Source: Acidobacteriota bacterium
GTDB lineage: Bacteria > Acidobacteriota > Vicinamibacteria > Marinacidobacterales > Marinacidobacteraceae
Length of the DNA stretch: 64,000 nt
Direction: 5' to 3'
Assembly (NCBI GenBank): GCA_022822745.1
Contig: JAJEAO010000035.1
Location: forward strand, 38,335-102,334
In this document: in pieces, positions 18,690-28,549 of the stretch
Position numbering within the stretch: the first letter of the stretch is position 1
How the letters are laid out: each line of letters opens with the position of its first letter
Notes under the pieces: model-generated
Database searches by the model: none
Seen by the model: only the letters and a program-made list of their open reading frames with translations
Told to the model about the DNA's origin: nothing
Made by a program: the position numbers and the translations under genes

Positions 18690-20231
18690 ATGCACGGCCC
18701 CGGCATCCGGATCCTCACCCGGCGGTTTCTCCCGATCATCGCGCTCGGAGCTCTCGCCTGCGGCCCGCCCCCAGGCGGACTGGTCATCGAGAACGCCCGC
18801 ATCGTGGACGGGACCGGCGCTCCCGCCTTCCTCGGCGCCGTCCGGATCGAAGACGGCTCGATCACCCATGTCGGACCCGACGTGTCTCCAGGAGAAGGCG
18901 CGGAAGTCGTGGACGCGGGTGGACTCGTCCTCGCTCCCGGTTTCGTGGACACCCACAGCCACGCCGACCGGGAGATCCTCGAGCGACTCGATGCGACTGC
19001 CGCGGTGAGCCAGGGCATCACCACCGTGGTCGTGGGCCAGGACGGCGGTTCCCCCTACCCGCTCGCGGACTACCGGAGCCGGCTGGAGGCGGCGCCCGCC
19101 ACTGTCAACGTCGCCAGCTACGTGGGCCACAACACCCTCCGCGGCCTCGTCCTCGGCGAGGACTTTCGCCGCGAGGCCACGGCGGAGGAAGTCGCCGAGA
19201 TGGCACGCCTGCTCGAGACCGAGATGGAAGCCGGGGCGCTCGGGCTGAGCACGGGCCTGGAGTACGACCCGGGGATCTACTCACACACCGAGGAAGTCCT
19301 CGAACTGGCGCGCGCCGCCGCGGAGGCGGGCGGCCGCTACATCAGCCACATCCGCAGCGAGGACCGCTGGTTCGACGATGCGGTCGAGGAGATCCTCCGG
19401 ATCGGCGCCGAGACCGGGATGCCGGTCCAGATCTCCCACGCCAAGCTGGCGCTGAAGAGCCTGTGGGGCGGCGCGGATGGCTTCCTCGACCGGCTCGACC
19501 GCGCCCGCGCCGAGGGCGTGGATGTGACGCTCGACGTGTATCCGTACCCGTACTGGCAGTCCACCCTCACCGTCATGTTCCCGGACCGCGACTTCGACGA
19601 CGTCGAGGAAGCCAGCTACGTCGTCACGGAGCTCGCTCCGCCCGAGGGCATCCTCATCCCGGTGTACGCGCCCGAGCCCTCCTTCGCCGGGCGCACGCTC
19701 GCCTCGATCGCCGAGGAGCTCCGCGAAGAGCCGGCAGTCGTCCTGCTCGACCTGATCCGGCGCGCCGAGGCGATGCGAGCCGATCCGGCCACCCCGCCGG
19801 GAACCCCCATCGAGTCCGTGATCGCGACGAGCATGGCGGAGGACGACATCGCCCGGATCTTCGCGTGGGAGCACGCCAACCTCTGCACCGACGGGGCTCT
19901 CATGGGCGCCCACCCGCGGGGCTTCGGGTCGTTTCCCCGGGCCCTGCGGCAGTTCGTTCGGGAGGGGGGCGTTCTCACCCTCGAGGAAGCGGTTCGGCGC
20001 ATGACTTCGCTCGCCGCCGACCACATGGGGTTCCGCGACCGCGGCCGGATCGAACCCGGCATGGCGGCCGATCTGGTCCTCTTCGATCCCGAAACCGTCG
20101 CCGACCGCGCAACCCCCGAGGACCCCCACGCCCTTTCCGTCGGCATCCACCGGGTTCTCGTCGCCGGTGAGACCGTGTTCGCGCACGGCGAGACCACGAG
20201 CGCCCGACCCGGCGCCTTCCTCACCCGATGA
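18690..20231 (+). CDS. N-acyl-D-amino-acid deacylase family amidohydrolase (lipoprotein)
   Basis: IIALGALACGPPPGGLVIENARIVDGTGAPAF...APGFVDTHSHADREI...FRDRGRIEPGMAADLVLFDPETV. Confidence 0.88.
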   Translation: MHGPGIRILTRRFLPIIALGALACGPPPGGLVIENARIVDGTGAPAFLGAVRIEDGSITHVGPDVSPGEGAEVVDAGGLVLAPGFVDTHSHADREILERLDATAAVSQGITTVVVGQDGGSPYPLADYRSRLEAAPATVNVASYVGHNTLRGLVLGEDFRREATAEEVAEMARLLETEMEAGALGLSTGLEYDPGIYSHTEEVLELARAAAEAGGRYISHIRSEDRWFDDAVEEILRIGAETGMPVQISHAKLALKSLWGGADGFLDRLDRARAEGVDVTLDVYPYPYWQSTLTVMFPDRDFDDVEEASYVVTELAPPEGILIPVYAPEPSFAGRTLASIAEELREEPAVVLLDLIRRAEAMRADPATPPGTPIESVIATSMAEDDIARIFAWEHANLCTDGALMGAHPRGFGSFPRALRQFVREGGVLTLEEAVRRMTSLAADHMGFRDRGRIEPGMAADLVLFDPETVADRATPEDPHALSVGIHRVLVAGETVFAHGETTSARPGAFLTR

Positions 20232-21058
20232 CGACTCTCCGCCGACCGCTTTCCCGGCTCCAGCCTCGACGTCTCGCCCCGATCCTGCTGGGGGGCGGGC
20301 TCCTTCTCGCCGGCTGCGGCGGGGGCGGGGACACCTCCCCTCCGACGGCCCCGGCCCCCGCTCCCGCCCCGTCCCTCGACCTGCCTTTCTCGATCGAGGA
20401 GCTCGAGGTGGGCGACGGCGCGGTGGCGGTCGAGGGCTGGCTGGTGGCGATTGGCTGGAGCGGCTGGCTCTACGACCCGAATGTGGCCGACCACCGGGGA
20501 GAGCCGATCGGCGACGCGCCGACGGACGACCCGACGTCGTTCCGCATCGGTTCGGGGCAGGTGATCCCCGGCGTGGATCAGGGCGTGAGCGGCATGGCCG
20601 TCGGCGGGCGCCGGAGCGTCGTCGTCCCGCCGGACATGGCGTTCGGGGCTGCGGGGACGAACACCATCCCCGGCAACGCCACCCTGCTCTACGAGTTCGA
20701 GCTGGTCGCCGCCGGAGAGGTTCCGTTCAGCGCGACCGACCTGGTCGAGGGCGATGGCCCCGTGGCCGAGGCCGGGCAGGCGCTCTCCGTCGCCTACCGC
20801 GGGTGGATCTACGACCTGCTCGCCGACGGAAACCGGGGCGACCTGTTCGACTCGACGACCACGGAAGACCCCTTCCAGTTCACGCTGGGTGTGGGAGCGG
20901 TCATCGAAGGCTGGGACCAGGGCGTTCCGGGGATGCGGGTCGGCGGCGCGCGACGGCTCGTCCTCCCCCACGACCTCGCCTACGGGACGACCGGAAACTC
21001 GAGGATCCCCGGCTACTCCACCCTGCTCTTCGAGGTCGAGCTGCTCGCGATCGAGTGA
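20228..21058 (+). CDS. FKBP-type peptidyl-prolyl isomerase lipoprotein, two FKBP domains
   Basis: ILLGGGLLLAGCGGGG; VIPGVDQGVSGMAVGGRRSVVVPPDMAFG and VIEGWDQGVPGMRVGGARRLVLPHDLAYG; ATGA overlap with upstream gene. Confidence 0.92.
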   Translation: MTTLRRPLSRLQPRRLAPILLGGGLLLAGCGGGGDTSPPTAPAPAPAPSLDLPFSIEELEVGDGAVAVEGWLVAIGWSGWLYDPNVADHRGEPIGDAPTDDPTSFRIGSGQVIPGVDQGVSGMAVGGRRSVVVPPDMAFGAAGTNTIPGNATLLYEFELVAAGEVPFSATDLVEGDGPVAEAGQALSVAYRGWIYDLLADGNRGDLFDSTTTEDPFQFTLGVGAVIEGWDQGVPGMRVGGARRLVLPHDLAYGTTGNSRIPGYSTLLFEVELLAIE

Positions 21059-21104
21059 TCGGCCCGAGGCTCTCGCGCGGGTACGCTAGGGAGTTGGCCG
21101 CCGC

Positions 21105-22157
21105 GTGAACCAGAAGACCTCCGCTCCCGCCCGGATCGCCCGGGACCGGTTTCGGCGGCCGCTCCGGAGCCTGCGGCTGTCGGTGACCGACCGCTGCAAC
21201 CTGCGGTGCCAGTACTGCATGCCGGAGGCGGAGTACGTGTGGCTCCCCCGGAAGGACCTGCTGAGCTTCGAGGAGACCGAGTTCCTGACCGAGCGGTTCG
21301 TCGCGCTCGGGGTGCGGCGGGTGCGGATCACCGGGGGCGAGCCGCTGATCCGGCCCCAGCTTCCCGGCCTCGTCGCCCGGATCGCCGCGGTTGCCGGCGT
21401 CGAGGACCTCGCCCTGACGACGAACGGCGTGCTCCTCGCCCCCCAGGCGGCGCCGCTCGCGGAGGCGGGGCTCCACCGGATCACGGTCAGCCTCGACACC
21501 CTCCGCCCGGACCGCTTTCGCGAGCTCACCCGGCGGGACGACCTGCCCCGGGTCCGGGAGGGGATCCGGGCGGCGCGCAACGCCGGGCTCACGCCGCTGA
21601 AGCTGGACACCGTGATGATCCGGGGTCTGAACGACGACGAGGTGACCGACCTGTTCGAGTTCGCTTCCGCCGAGGATGCCGAGGTCCGGTTCATCGAATA
21701 CATGGACGTCGGCGGCGCAACCGGCTGGCGGCCCGACCTCGTGTTCCCCGCAGAAGCGATCCGGGAGGCGATGGCGCGCCGCTACGGGGGGATCGAGCCG
21801 GTCGCCGGACAGGATCCCGCCGCCCCCGCGCGCCGGTACCGGGTTCCCGACGGACGGGTGTTCGGCGTCATCGCCTCGGTGACCGAGCCGTTCTGCCGCA
21901 CCTGCGACCGCAGCCGGATCACGGCCGACGGTCGCTGGTACCGCTGCCTCTACGCCGCCGACGGGCTGGATCTGCGCGGGCCGATCCGCGACGGGGCGAG
22001 TCCCGCCGAGATCGAGGCGCTCATCGCCTCCACCTGGGGCGACCGAACCGACCGCGGCGCCGAGGAGCGGGCCGAGCTGGACCGCCGGGAAACGCTCGTT
22101 CCGCTGACCGACCTTCGCGCCGACCCCCACCTCGAGATGCACACCCGGGGGGGCTGA
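21105..22157 (+). CDS. moaA: GTP 3',8-cyclase MoaA
   Basis: LRLSVTDRCNLRCQYCMPEAEYVWLPRKDLLSFEE...ITGGEPLIRP...FCRTCDRSRITADG...C-terminal RGG. Confidence 0.95.
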   Translation: MNQKTSAPARIARDRFRRPLRSLRLSVTDRCNLRCQYCMPEAEYVWLPRKDLLSFEETEFLTERFVALGVRRVRITGGEPLIRPQLPGLVARIAAVAGVEDLALTTNGVLLAPQAAPLAEAGLHRITVSLDTLRPDRFRELTRRDDLPRVREGIRAARNAGLTPLKLDTVMIRGLNDDEVTDLFEFASAEDAEVRFIEYMDVGGATGWRPDLVFPAEAIREAMARRYGGIEPVAGQDPAAPARRYRVPDGRVFGVIASVTEPFCRTCDRSRITADGRWYRCLYAADGLDLRGPIRDGASPAEIEALIASTWGDRTDRGAEERAELDRRETLVPLTDLRADPHLEMHTRGG

Positions 22158-22184
22158 CCCCCGGGGCCACCGACGGCTCGTCCG

Positions 22185-23186
22185 TCAGCGGGACGGCGAC
22201 GGCGAGTCGGTCGCCTCCTCCTCGAGGCGGACCTCGACGATCGCGTTCTCCCGGAGCTTCTCCACGAAGTTGCCCATCTCCGCCTCCATCTTCTCGCCGT
22301 AGAGCGCCTCGGCGATCTGGTTGCGCACCTCGTCGAGCGGGATCGTGGAGCCCTCGGTCCGTTCGTCCACCCGAAGCAGGTAGAGCGACTCCCCGATGCG
22401 CAGCGGCTCGGACATCTGACCGGCTTCGAGCCCTTCCACGACAGAGCGGAACGACTCGTCGAGTTCGCGCACCTCGAAGAGACCAAGCACGCCCCCGCTC
22501 TCGGCGGACTCCGATTCGGACCGGACCTTCGCGACTTCCTCGAAATCGGTCCCGCTCTCGATGAGCCGCCGGGCCTCGGCGATCCGTTCGCGAGCCTGCG
22601 CCTCGCCCGCCTCGCCGATGTGGATCACCAGCTCCCGGAGACGGACCTCCGGTGGCCGGGAGTAGTCGTCCACGTTCTCGCGGTAGCGCTGCTCGATCTC
22701 GGGTTCGCTGATGCGGACCCGCTCCTCGATGTCCTGGCGGCGGATCTCCTGGATGAGAACTCCTTCGAAGAACTGCTGCTTCAGCTCCTCCATCGTGGTT
22801 CCCTGAAGCTCGACCTGACGGATGAACTCCTCCTCGTCGGGAAGGTTCATCTCCTCCATCGTGGCCTGCTTCCACTCGTCGAAGTACCGGTCGGGCACCC
22901 GCAGCCCGCGCTGATCCGCGACCTGGAGGATCAGCGCGTTGTCCACCATCCCCTGGAGGATCTGGCCGCGGAACTCCGCCACGATCACCGGGTCGTCGGG
23001 AAGACCGAGCCGCTCGCCCTGGATCTGGACCTGTCGCTCCAGCTCGCTGAGCGTGATGATGTCGCCGTTGACGACGGCGACCACCCGGTCGAGAACCTCG
23101 GTCTGGGCCCGGGCGCCGCTGCTCGCCAGCGTCATCGCGAGCGCGGCCAGCGGGATCAGAACGAGAGAACGGGTGGGGGACGACAT
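22185..23186 (-). CDS. SurA-like parvulin peptidylprolyl isomerase
   Basis: LDRVVAVVNGDIITLSELERQVQIQG...SGVLGLFEVRELDESFRSVVEGLEAGQMSEPLRIG. Confidence 0.85.
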   Translation of the reverse strand: MSSPTRSLVLIPLAALAMTLASSGARAQTEVLDRVVAVVNGDIITLSELERQVQIQGERLGLPDDPVIVAEFRGQILQGMVDNALILQVADQRGLRVPDRYFDEWKQATMEEMNLPDEEEFIRQVELQGTTMEELKQQFFEGVLIQEIRRQDIEERVRISEPEIEQRYRENVDDYSRPPEVRLRELVIHIGEAGEAQARERIAEARRLIESGTDFEEVAKVRSESESAESGGVLGLFEVRELDESFRSVVEGLEAGQMSEPLRIGESLYLLRVDERTEGSTIPLDEVRNQIAEALYGEKMEAEMGNFVEKLRENAIVEVRLEEEATDSPSPSR

Positions 23187-23246
23187 CGGCGAGCTTCTCC
23201 GGGGTGGAATCCCCGATTCTAGTTTCGGGACGGCGGCGCGTCCGGT

Positions 23247-24185
23247 TCAGGGCGCATCGGCGAGCAGTCCGAGGTAGGGGAACGGGAGCCGTCCGGTGTG
23301 GATCGTCACCGGGTGCCGGGCGCGCAGCGAGGCGAGGAAGCCCTCCATCCGGGCGTCGGCTTCCCGCCGGAGGACGCTCATCCGGACGACGTCCTCGACC
23401 TCCTCGAGCGGCAGCGCCTCCGCCTCGGCTCGCGCCTCGACGCGCAGGATCCGATATCCGGCTTCGGTCTCCACCACCCCCGTCGTCTCCCCCGGTTCCA
23501 GGCGGAACACCGCCGCGTCCACTCCCGCGGGGAGATCCCCGGGACGGAAGGCCCCGATGTCCATGAAATCGCCCACCGGATCCCCGGCGGGTTCCGGAGA
23601 CGCCTCTCCCCCGAGACGCTCCGCCGCAGCCTCGGCCGTCGCCCGGTCGTCGAACTGCAGCTCCGAGAGGGTGACCGACTCGGGTCGGGAGTAGAGGGCT
23701 CGATTCGCCTCGAATTCGATCCGGAGGGCTTCCTCGCTGACCTCGAGGCCGCGGAGGATCACGGTCTCCAGCAGCGCCTCCATCCGCAGCCGGTCCCGAA
23801 CGTCGTCTTCCAGCCGTTCCGGGTCGGGCCCCGGCGGGTCGGCCACCCTCGTCGTCCTCCGGCCCAGGTCGAGAGATTCGACGCCGGGGCCCCGCCGAAG
23901 GGCCGCCAGCTCGGCGGCGACCCGGTCCGCCGGGATTTCCACGCCGGACTCGTCCGCGCCGATCAGGAGGAGACGCTCCTCGACGAACTCGTCGAGAAGG
24001 GCGCTGAGAAGCGCCGGACCGGGCTGCTCGGCGAGGGCGGCGCGGGATGCGAAGAACCGCTCCAGCTCGGCGTACGGGATCTCGCGCGCCCCGATCGTGA
24101 CGGCCGGCCCCTCGCCGATGCCGATCCCGGAGCAGCCGGCGGCCACGCCCGCGGCCACGATCCCGACGGCCAGGCGGCGCGTCAT
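23247..24185 (-). CDS. Parvulin-type peptidylprolyl isomerase lipoprotein
   Basis: MTRRLAVGIVAAGVAAGCSG...IGAFRPGDLPAGVDAAVFRLEPGETTGVVETEAGYRILRVE; start overlaps mfd stop. Confidence 0.8.
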   Translation of the reverse strand: MTRRLAVGIVAAGVAAGCSGIGIGEGPAVTIGAREIPYAELERFFASRAALAEQPGPALLSALLDEFVEERLLLIGADESGVEIPADRVAAELAALRRGPGVESLDLGRRTTRVADPPGPDPERLEDDVRDRLRMEALLETVILRGLEVSEEALRIEFEANRALYSRPESVTLSELQFDDRATAEAAAERLGGEASPEPAGDPVGDFMDIGAFRPGDLPAGVDAAVFRLEPGETTGVVETEAGYRILRVEARAEAEALPLEEVEDVVRMSVLRREADARMEGFLASLRARHPVTIHTGRLPFPYLGLLADAP

Positions 24186-27100
24186 GCGCTCGCCTCCCGC
24201 ATCCGGGCCGCCGCCTCGACCACATCGAGCGCGCCGGCCACCGACCTCAGGAGCTCGGCCGGTCCGGCGTCGGGCCTCGCCAGCGCCCGGAATCCCCGCT
24301 CCTCCTGCCCGTCGGACGCGAAGCGAAGCGTGCCCCCTTCGCGGCGGATCGCGGTATAGCCGTGCGCCTCGGCGCGGAGGCGCTGCCGTTCGTGCTCGAA
24401 CAGAAGCGTCACGGCGGGCGGCGGCGGCCCGAACCGGTCGCGCACTTCGGCCTCGAACCGGCCGAGGGCGTCGGGGTCCGCCGCGGCGGAGCACTGCTTG
24501 TAGATGCTCATGCGCTGCTGGTCGTCCTCCAGCCAGCCGCGCGGAATCCGAAGCTGAAACCGGAGCTGCATGGCGCACCGCGGGCGCGGCTTCTCGCCCC
24601 GGGCTTCGGCGACCGCCTCCTCGAGCAGCCGGTAGTAGAGATCGAATCCCACCGCCTCGAGGTGCCCGTGCTGGGCGGCCCCCAGCAGGTTCCCGGCGCC
24701 GCGCAGCTCCATGTCGAGCGCGGCGACCCGGAAGCCGGCGCCCAGCTCGCTGAACTCCCGCAGCGCCGCGAGCCGGGGGCGGGCGGTCTGCGAGAGCGCG
24801 GCGCCCTCCGGGATCAGCAGGTAGGCGTAGGCGCGCCGCGGCGAGCGGCCCACGCGCCCGCGGATCTGGTAGAGCTGGGCCAGCCCGAAGGCGTCGGCTC
24901 GATTCACGATCAGGGTGTTCACGCGGGGGAGATCGATCCCGTTCTCGATGATCGTGGTGGAGAGGAGGATGTCGGCCTCCCGATCCTGGAAGCGCAGGAG
25001 CGTCTGTTCGAGGGCCCTTTCCCGCATCTGACCGTGGGCGGTCAGAACCCGCGCCTCGGGAACGACCCGGGCGAGGAGCTTCTCCATCACCGGGAGAGAC
25101 CGGACCCGATTGTGTACGAAGTACACCTGCCCTTCCCGCGCCAGCTCGTATCGCACCGCCTCCGCGATCCGGTCGGGATCGAAGGGCAGGACATGGGTCT
25201 GCACCGGCAACCGGTCCCGGGGGGGCGTCGCGATCACCGACATGTCCCGGATCCCCGAAAGCGACATGTTCAGCGTCCGGGGGATCGGAGTCGCCGTCAT
25301 CGCCAGATGGTCCACATGGACGGCCATCCGCTTCAGCTTCTCCTTGGCGGAGACCCCGAACCGCTGCTCCTCGTCCACCACCACCAGCCCGAGGTCGCGG
25401 AATCCGACATCCTTCGAGAGCAGCCGATGGGTGCCGATCACGATGTCCACGGTCCCGTTGCGCAGCCCGGCGACGACCTGCTTCTGCTGCTTCGGGGTCC
25501 GGAACCGCGACAGCAGCTCCACCTCGACCGGGAACGGAGCGAAGCGGGACTCGAAGACGCGGTGGAGCTGCGCCGCGAGCACCGTCGTCGGCGCGAGCAC
25601 CGCGACCTGTCTGGCGTCCATCGCGGCCTTGAACGCGGCTCGCAGCGCCACTTCGGTCTTGCCGAACCCGACATCGCCCGCGAGCAGCCGGTCCATCGGA
25701 GTCGGCGCCTCCATGTCCGCGAACACCTCGCGGATCGCGCGCGCCTGATCCTCTGTCTCGGTCCACTCGAAGCCGTCCTCGAATTCGTCCATCCCGGGGG
25801 TCTCGGCCGGGAAGGCGTACCCCTCGACCTTCTGCCTCCGGGCGTAGAGGCGGATCAGCTCGGAGGCGATGTCCCGCATCGCCCTGGCCACGCGCTTCCG
25901 GCGCCGGATCCAGCCGGTTCCCCCGAGCCGATCCAGCGCCGGCGGACCCGTGGATGTGGACGCCGAGTACTTCTCGAGCAGGTCGAGCCGCTCCACCGGC
26001 AGCAGCAGCGTCCCGCCTTGCCGGTAGCGGATCTCGACGAACTCGAGGGCGTCGTCCCCCTCGCCGATCCGCTTCAGTCCGACGAAGCGGCCCACGCCGT
26101 GGTCGGTGTGGACGACCAGGTCGCCGGGCTTCAGGTCGCGGAAATCCGAGAGGAAGCTGCGGACGCCGCGTCGTCGGGGAGGCCGCGGGGGCGCGGCGAC
26201 GAGCCCGGTCCCGCTGATGACCTCGACGCCGAGGTCCGGCATCTCGAAGCCGACCGAGAGCGGCCCGGGATGCACCAGAACCGGTGGCCGGGCCTTCCCG
26301 ACCGCCGTCGCGCGCTCAGGCGCCTCCTCGCGGCCGACCACGTGGACACCGGCTTCCGCGGCCCGCGTCCGGAATCTCCCGGCAGCGCCCTCGCCGGGGA
26401 CGAACACGTGCACCACCCGCCGGGAGTCGCTCGCGCGGGTCAGCGAGCGGAGGAAGTCCGGGATGCGGTTTCGGAACGAGGCGGCCGGACGCGCCGGGAT
26501 GTCGGACCCCTCGCCGCGGCTTTCGAGTTCGAGGAGCTCGACGGCGCCCTGCGGCGGCGGTTCGGCGATCCGGCGCTGGAGATCCTCCGGGTCCAGCGCC
26601 AGCGCTTCCGGCGCCGCGACGCCACGGGTCTGGTCGCGGCGGGCATTTGTCCGGCGGTCCCAGAGCCGCCGGGTCTCGGCCTCGACAGCCTCCCGGAACG
26701 CGTCGGGCTCGACGACCAGCATCTCCGCCTCCCCGAGGTAGTCCGGGAAGGAAGCGTCGAAGTCCCCGGTTCCCGGCAAGCGGAAGGCGGGGTGCGGCCC
26801 TGGGCCTGCCTCCTGCCCGACCCATTCCCAGGCAGGCGGAACGATGATGGGTTCGTCGGAGCCCACGACCCGGATGCTGCGCTGGGTCGTCGGATCGAAC
26901 TCCCGCGCCGCTTCGATGCAGTCGTAGCCGAATTCGACTCGCAGCGGCCGGTCGCGATCCACCGGGAAGAGATCCACGATCCCGCCCCGGCGGGCGAAAT
27001 CACCGGGAGCTCCGACGGGATCCTCGTAGTGGTACCCGGCGATCGCGAGCTGCTCCCCGAGCCGCGCGGGGGCGCTGGGCTCGTCGGTCCGGACTTCCAC

Positions 27101-27532
27101 GGTCGCGTCCCGGAGCCGCCCCGGCCGCACGGTCCGCGTCAGCGCTCCCGCCGCTGAAGCCACCACGACCGGAGGCGGCCCGGCCGAGGGCGCGGCGAGC
27201 GTGTGCAGCGCGATGGCCCGGAGGGCGAGGGCTTCCGGGTGCGGCGCGACCCCGGCGTAGGGGTTCACGCCGAACCCGGGCAAACGGAGCAGCCGGTGCG
27301 GCGCCCCGAAGGCGGACAGGAGCGATTCGAGGTCCGTTGCCGCGGAGAGGAGCTGCGCGTCCTCGGCCATCAGCAGGACGACCGGACGGCCGGACACCGA
27401 GGCCCAGGCCGCCACCACGGCGAGTCGAGCGGTCCCGGTGAGTCGCCCGATGGCCCGCACGCGATCGGCCCGGCGCTCCCGAACCGCGGCGAGCAGGGCT
27501 CCGAAACCGGGGGCGCAGTGGTCCTCCGGCAT
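24182..27532 (-). CDS. mfd: Transcription-repair coupling factor
   Basis: 1116 aa; LKPGDLVVHTDHGVGRFVGLKRI...LLAGDVGFGKTEVALRAAFKA...VDEEQRFGVSAKEKLK...MTATPIPRTLNMSLSGIRDMSVIATPP...RGRVGRS. Confidence 0.97.
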   Translation of the reverse strand: MPEDHCAPGFGALLAAVRERRADRVRAIGRLTGTARLAVVAAWASVSGRPVVLLMAEDAQLLSAATDLESLLSAFGAPHRLLRLPGFGVNPYAGVAPHPEALALRAIALHTLAAPSAGPPPVVVASAAGALTRTVRPGRLRDATVEVRTDEPSAPARLGEQLAIAGYHYEDPVGAPGDFARRGGIVDLFPVDRDRPLRVEFGYDCIEAAREFDPTTQRSIRVVGSDEPIIVPPAWEWVGQEAGPGPHPAFRLPGTGDFDASFPDYLGEAEMLVVEPDAFREAVEAETRRLWDRRTNARRDQTRGVAAPEALALDPEDLQRRIAEPPPQGAVELLELESRGEGSDIPARPAASFRNRIPDFLRSLTRASDSRRVVHVFVPGEGAAGRFRTRAAEAGVHVVGREEAPERATAVGKARPPVLVHPGPLSVGFEMPDLGVEVISGTGLVAAPPRPPRRRGVRSFLSDFRDLKPGDLVVHTDHGVGRFVGLKRIGEGDDALEFVEIRYRQGGTLLLPVERLDLLEKYSASTSTGPPALDRLGGTGWIRRRKRVARAMRDIASELIRLYARRQKVEGYAFPAETPGMDEFEDGFEWTETEDQARAIREVFADMEAPTPMDRLLAGDVGFGKTEVALRAAFKAAMDARQVAVLAPTTVLAAQLHRVFESRFAPFPVEVELLSRFRTPKQQKQVVAGLRNGTVDIVIGTHRLLSKDVGFRDLGLVVVDEEQRFGVSAKEKLKRMAVHVDHLAMTATPIPRTLNMSLSGIRDMSVIATPPRDRLPVQTHVLPFDPDRIAEAVRYELAREGQVYFVHNRVRSLPVMEKLLARVVPEARVLTAHGQMRERALEQTLLRFQDREADILLSTTIIENGIDLPRVNTLIVNRADAFGLAQLYQIRGRVGRSPRRAYAYLLIPEGAALSQTARPRLAALREFSELGAGFRVAALDMELRGAGNLLGAAQHGHLEAVGFDLYYRLLEEAVAEARGEKPRPRCAMQLRFQLRIPRGWLEDDQQRMSIYKQCSAAADPDALGRFEAEVRDRFGPPPPAVTLLFEHERQRLRAEAHGYTAIRREGGTLRFASDGQEERGFRALARPDAGPAELLRSVAGALDVVEAAARMREASA

Positions 27533-27539
27533 CAGCGCG

Positions 27540-28058
27540 TCACCCGGCCGGATTCGCCATGCGCCGGACCCACGCCACGGCGGCCCTCGCCGACGTCGCC
27601 TCGAAGGCGTCCGGCAGTGTCCACGACGCCTCCGCGAGCGAGAACGTGGCGACCGGCTTCCCGAGGGTCTGGGCCATGGCGGCTTCCGATCGGGTGCCTG
27701 CCGCTCCGGGCAGCGCGATCACACCGTCGGCCGCGTGGACCACGAGGAAGTTCCGGAAGTGGCCCAGCCCGGTCGGGATGGCGACCCGGACGTACGGATT
27801 CGCGGCGCGGCGGTCCCCGCCGGGCAGGAGGCCGATCGTGAGCCCGCCCCCCCGGCGGGCGCCCCGGCAGGCCGCCTCCATGACGCCCCCGAGTCCGCCA
27901 CAGACGAGATGCGCCCCGGCGCGCGCCACCGCCGCGCCGACGGCCTCCGCTTCGAGGAGGACCTCCGGTGTGGCGACCGACCCCCCGATGACCGCGATCT
28001 GCCGCGCCCCCGGCGCTCTGGAAGGAGGCTCTTCGGCCGCCGCCCCCGGCTCCGTCAT
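27540..28058 (-). CDS. TIGR00725 / SLOG-family protein
   Basis: QIAVIGGSVATPEVLLEAEAVGAAVARAGAHLVCGGLGGVMEAACRGARRGGGLTIGLLPG. Confidence 0.85.
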   Translation of the reverse strand: MTEPGAAAEEPPSRAPGARQIAVIGGSVATPEVLLEAEAVGAAVARAGAHLVCGGLGGVMEAACRGARRGGGLTIGLLPGGDRRAANPYVRVAIPTGLGHFRNFLVVHAADGVIALPGAAGTRSEAAMAQTLGKPVATFSLAEASWTLPDAFEATSARAAVAWVRRMANPAG

Positions 28059-28168
28059 GCCGCCATCGTACCCGTGGGCAGCTCCGACGCCCGCGTCCGA
28101 CGACCTCCGCTGTGGTTCGGGCTCCGGGTTGTGGTGAGATAGGTGGGTTTGAACGGGAGGTGGAGCCC

Positions 28169-28450
28169 ATGCCGAAGCGCGAGAAGGATGTCGTGGCCTG
28201 GAGAAAGGAGTTCATCCGGGGAGTCCTGGGGGGCAAGTCCATGACGCGGTTGTGCGAGGAGTTTGGAGTGAGTCGCGCCACCGGGTACCGGTGGCTGAAC
28301 CGGTTCCGGGAAGAGGGACTGGACGGCCTCCGGGACCGGTCCCGCGCCCCCCGGCGACCCGCCCGCGGACCGCGCCACGGTGGCGGCACCCGGGAGGTGA
28401 TCGGGATCCGTTCGCAGCTCCACCCCGCCGCGAAGCGGAAGCGGCGCTGA
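28169..28450 (+). pseudogene. Truncated IS481-like transposase, N-terminal HTH only
   Basis: MPKREKDVVAWRKEFIRGVLGGKSMTRLCEEFGVSRATGYRWLNRFREEGLDGLRDRSRAPRR; no integrase core follows. Confidence 0.7.
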
Positions 28451-28549
28451 CTCCCGTCGCCCCGGGTCGGTCCTCCCCGCCCGGTTTCGGGAGCGGGACT
28501 TTGCTCCAAGGCGCTCCTGCCCCGTCCAACCCCCGCCTGAACTGACGCC

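Noticed and set aside
24362-27157. 931-aa plus-strand ORF
   Set aside because: Antisense to mfd, which has all its motifs on the minus strand.
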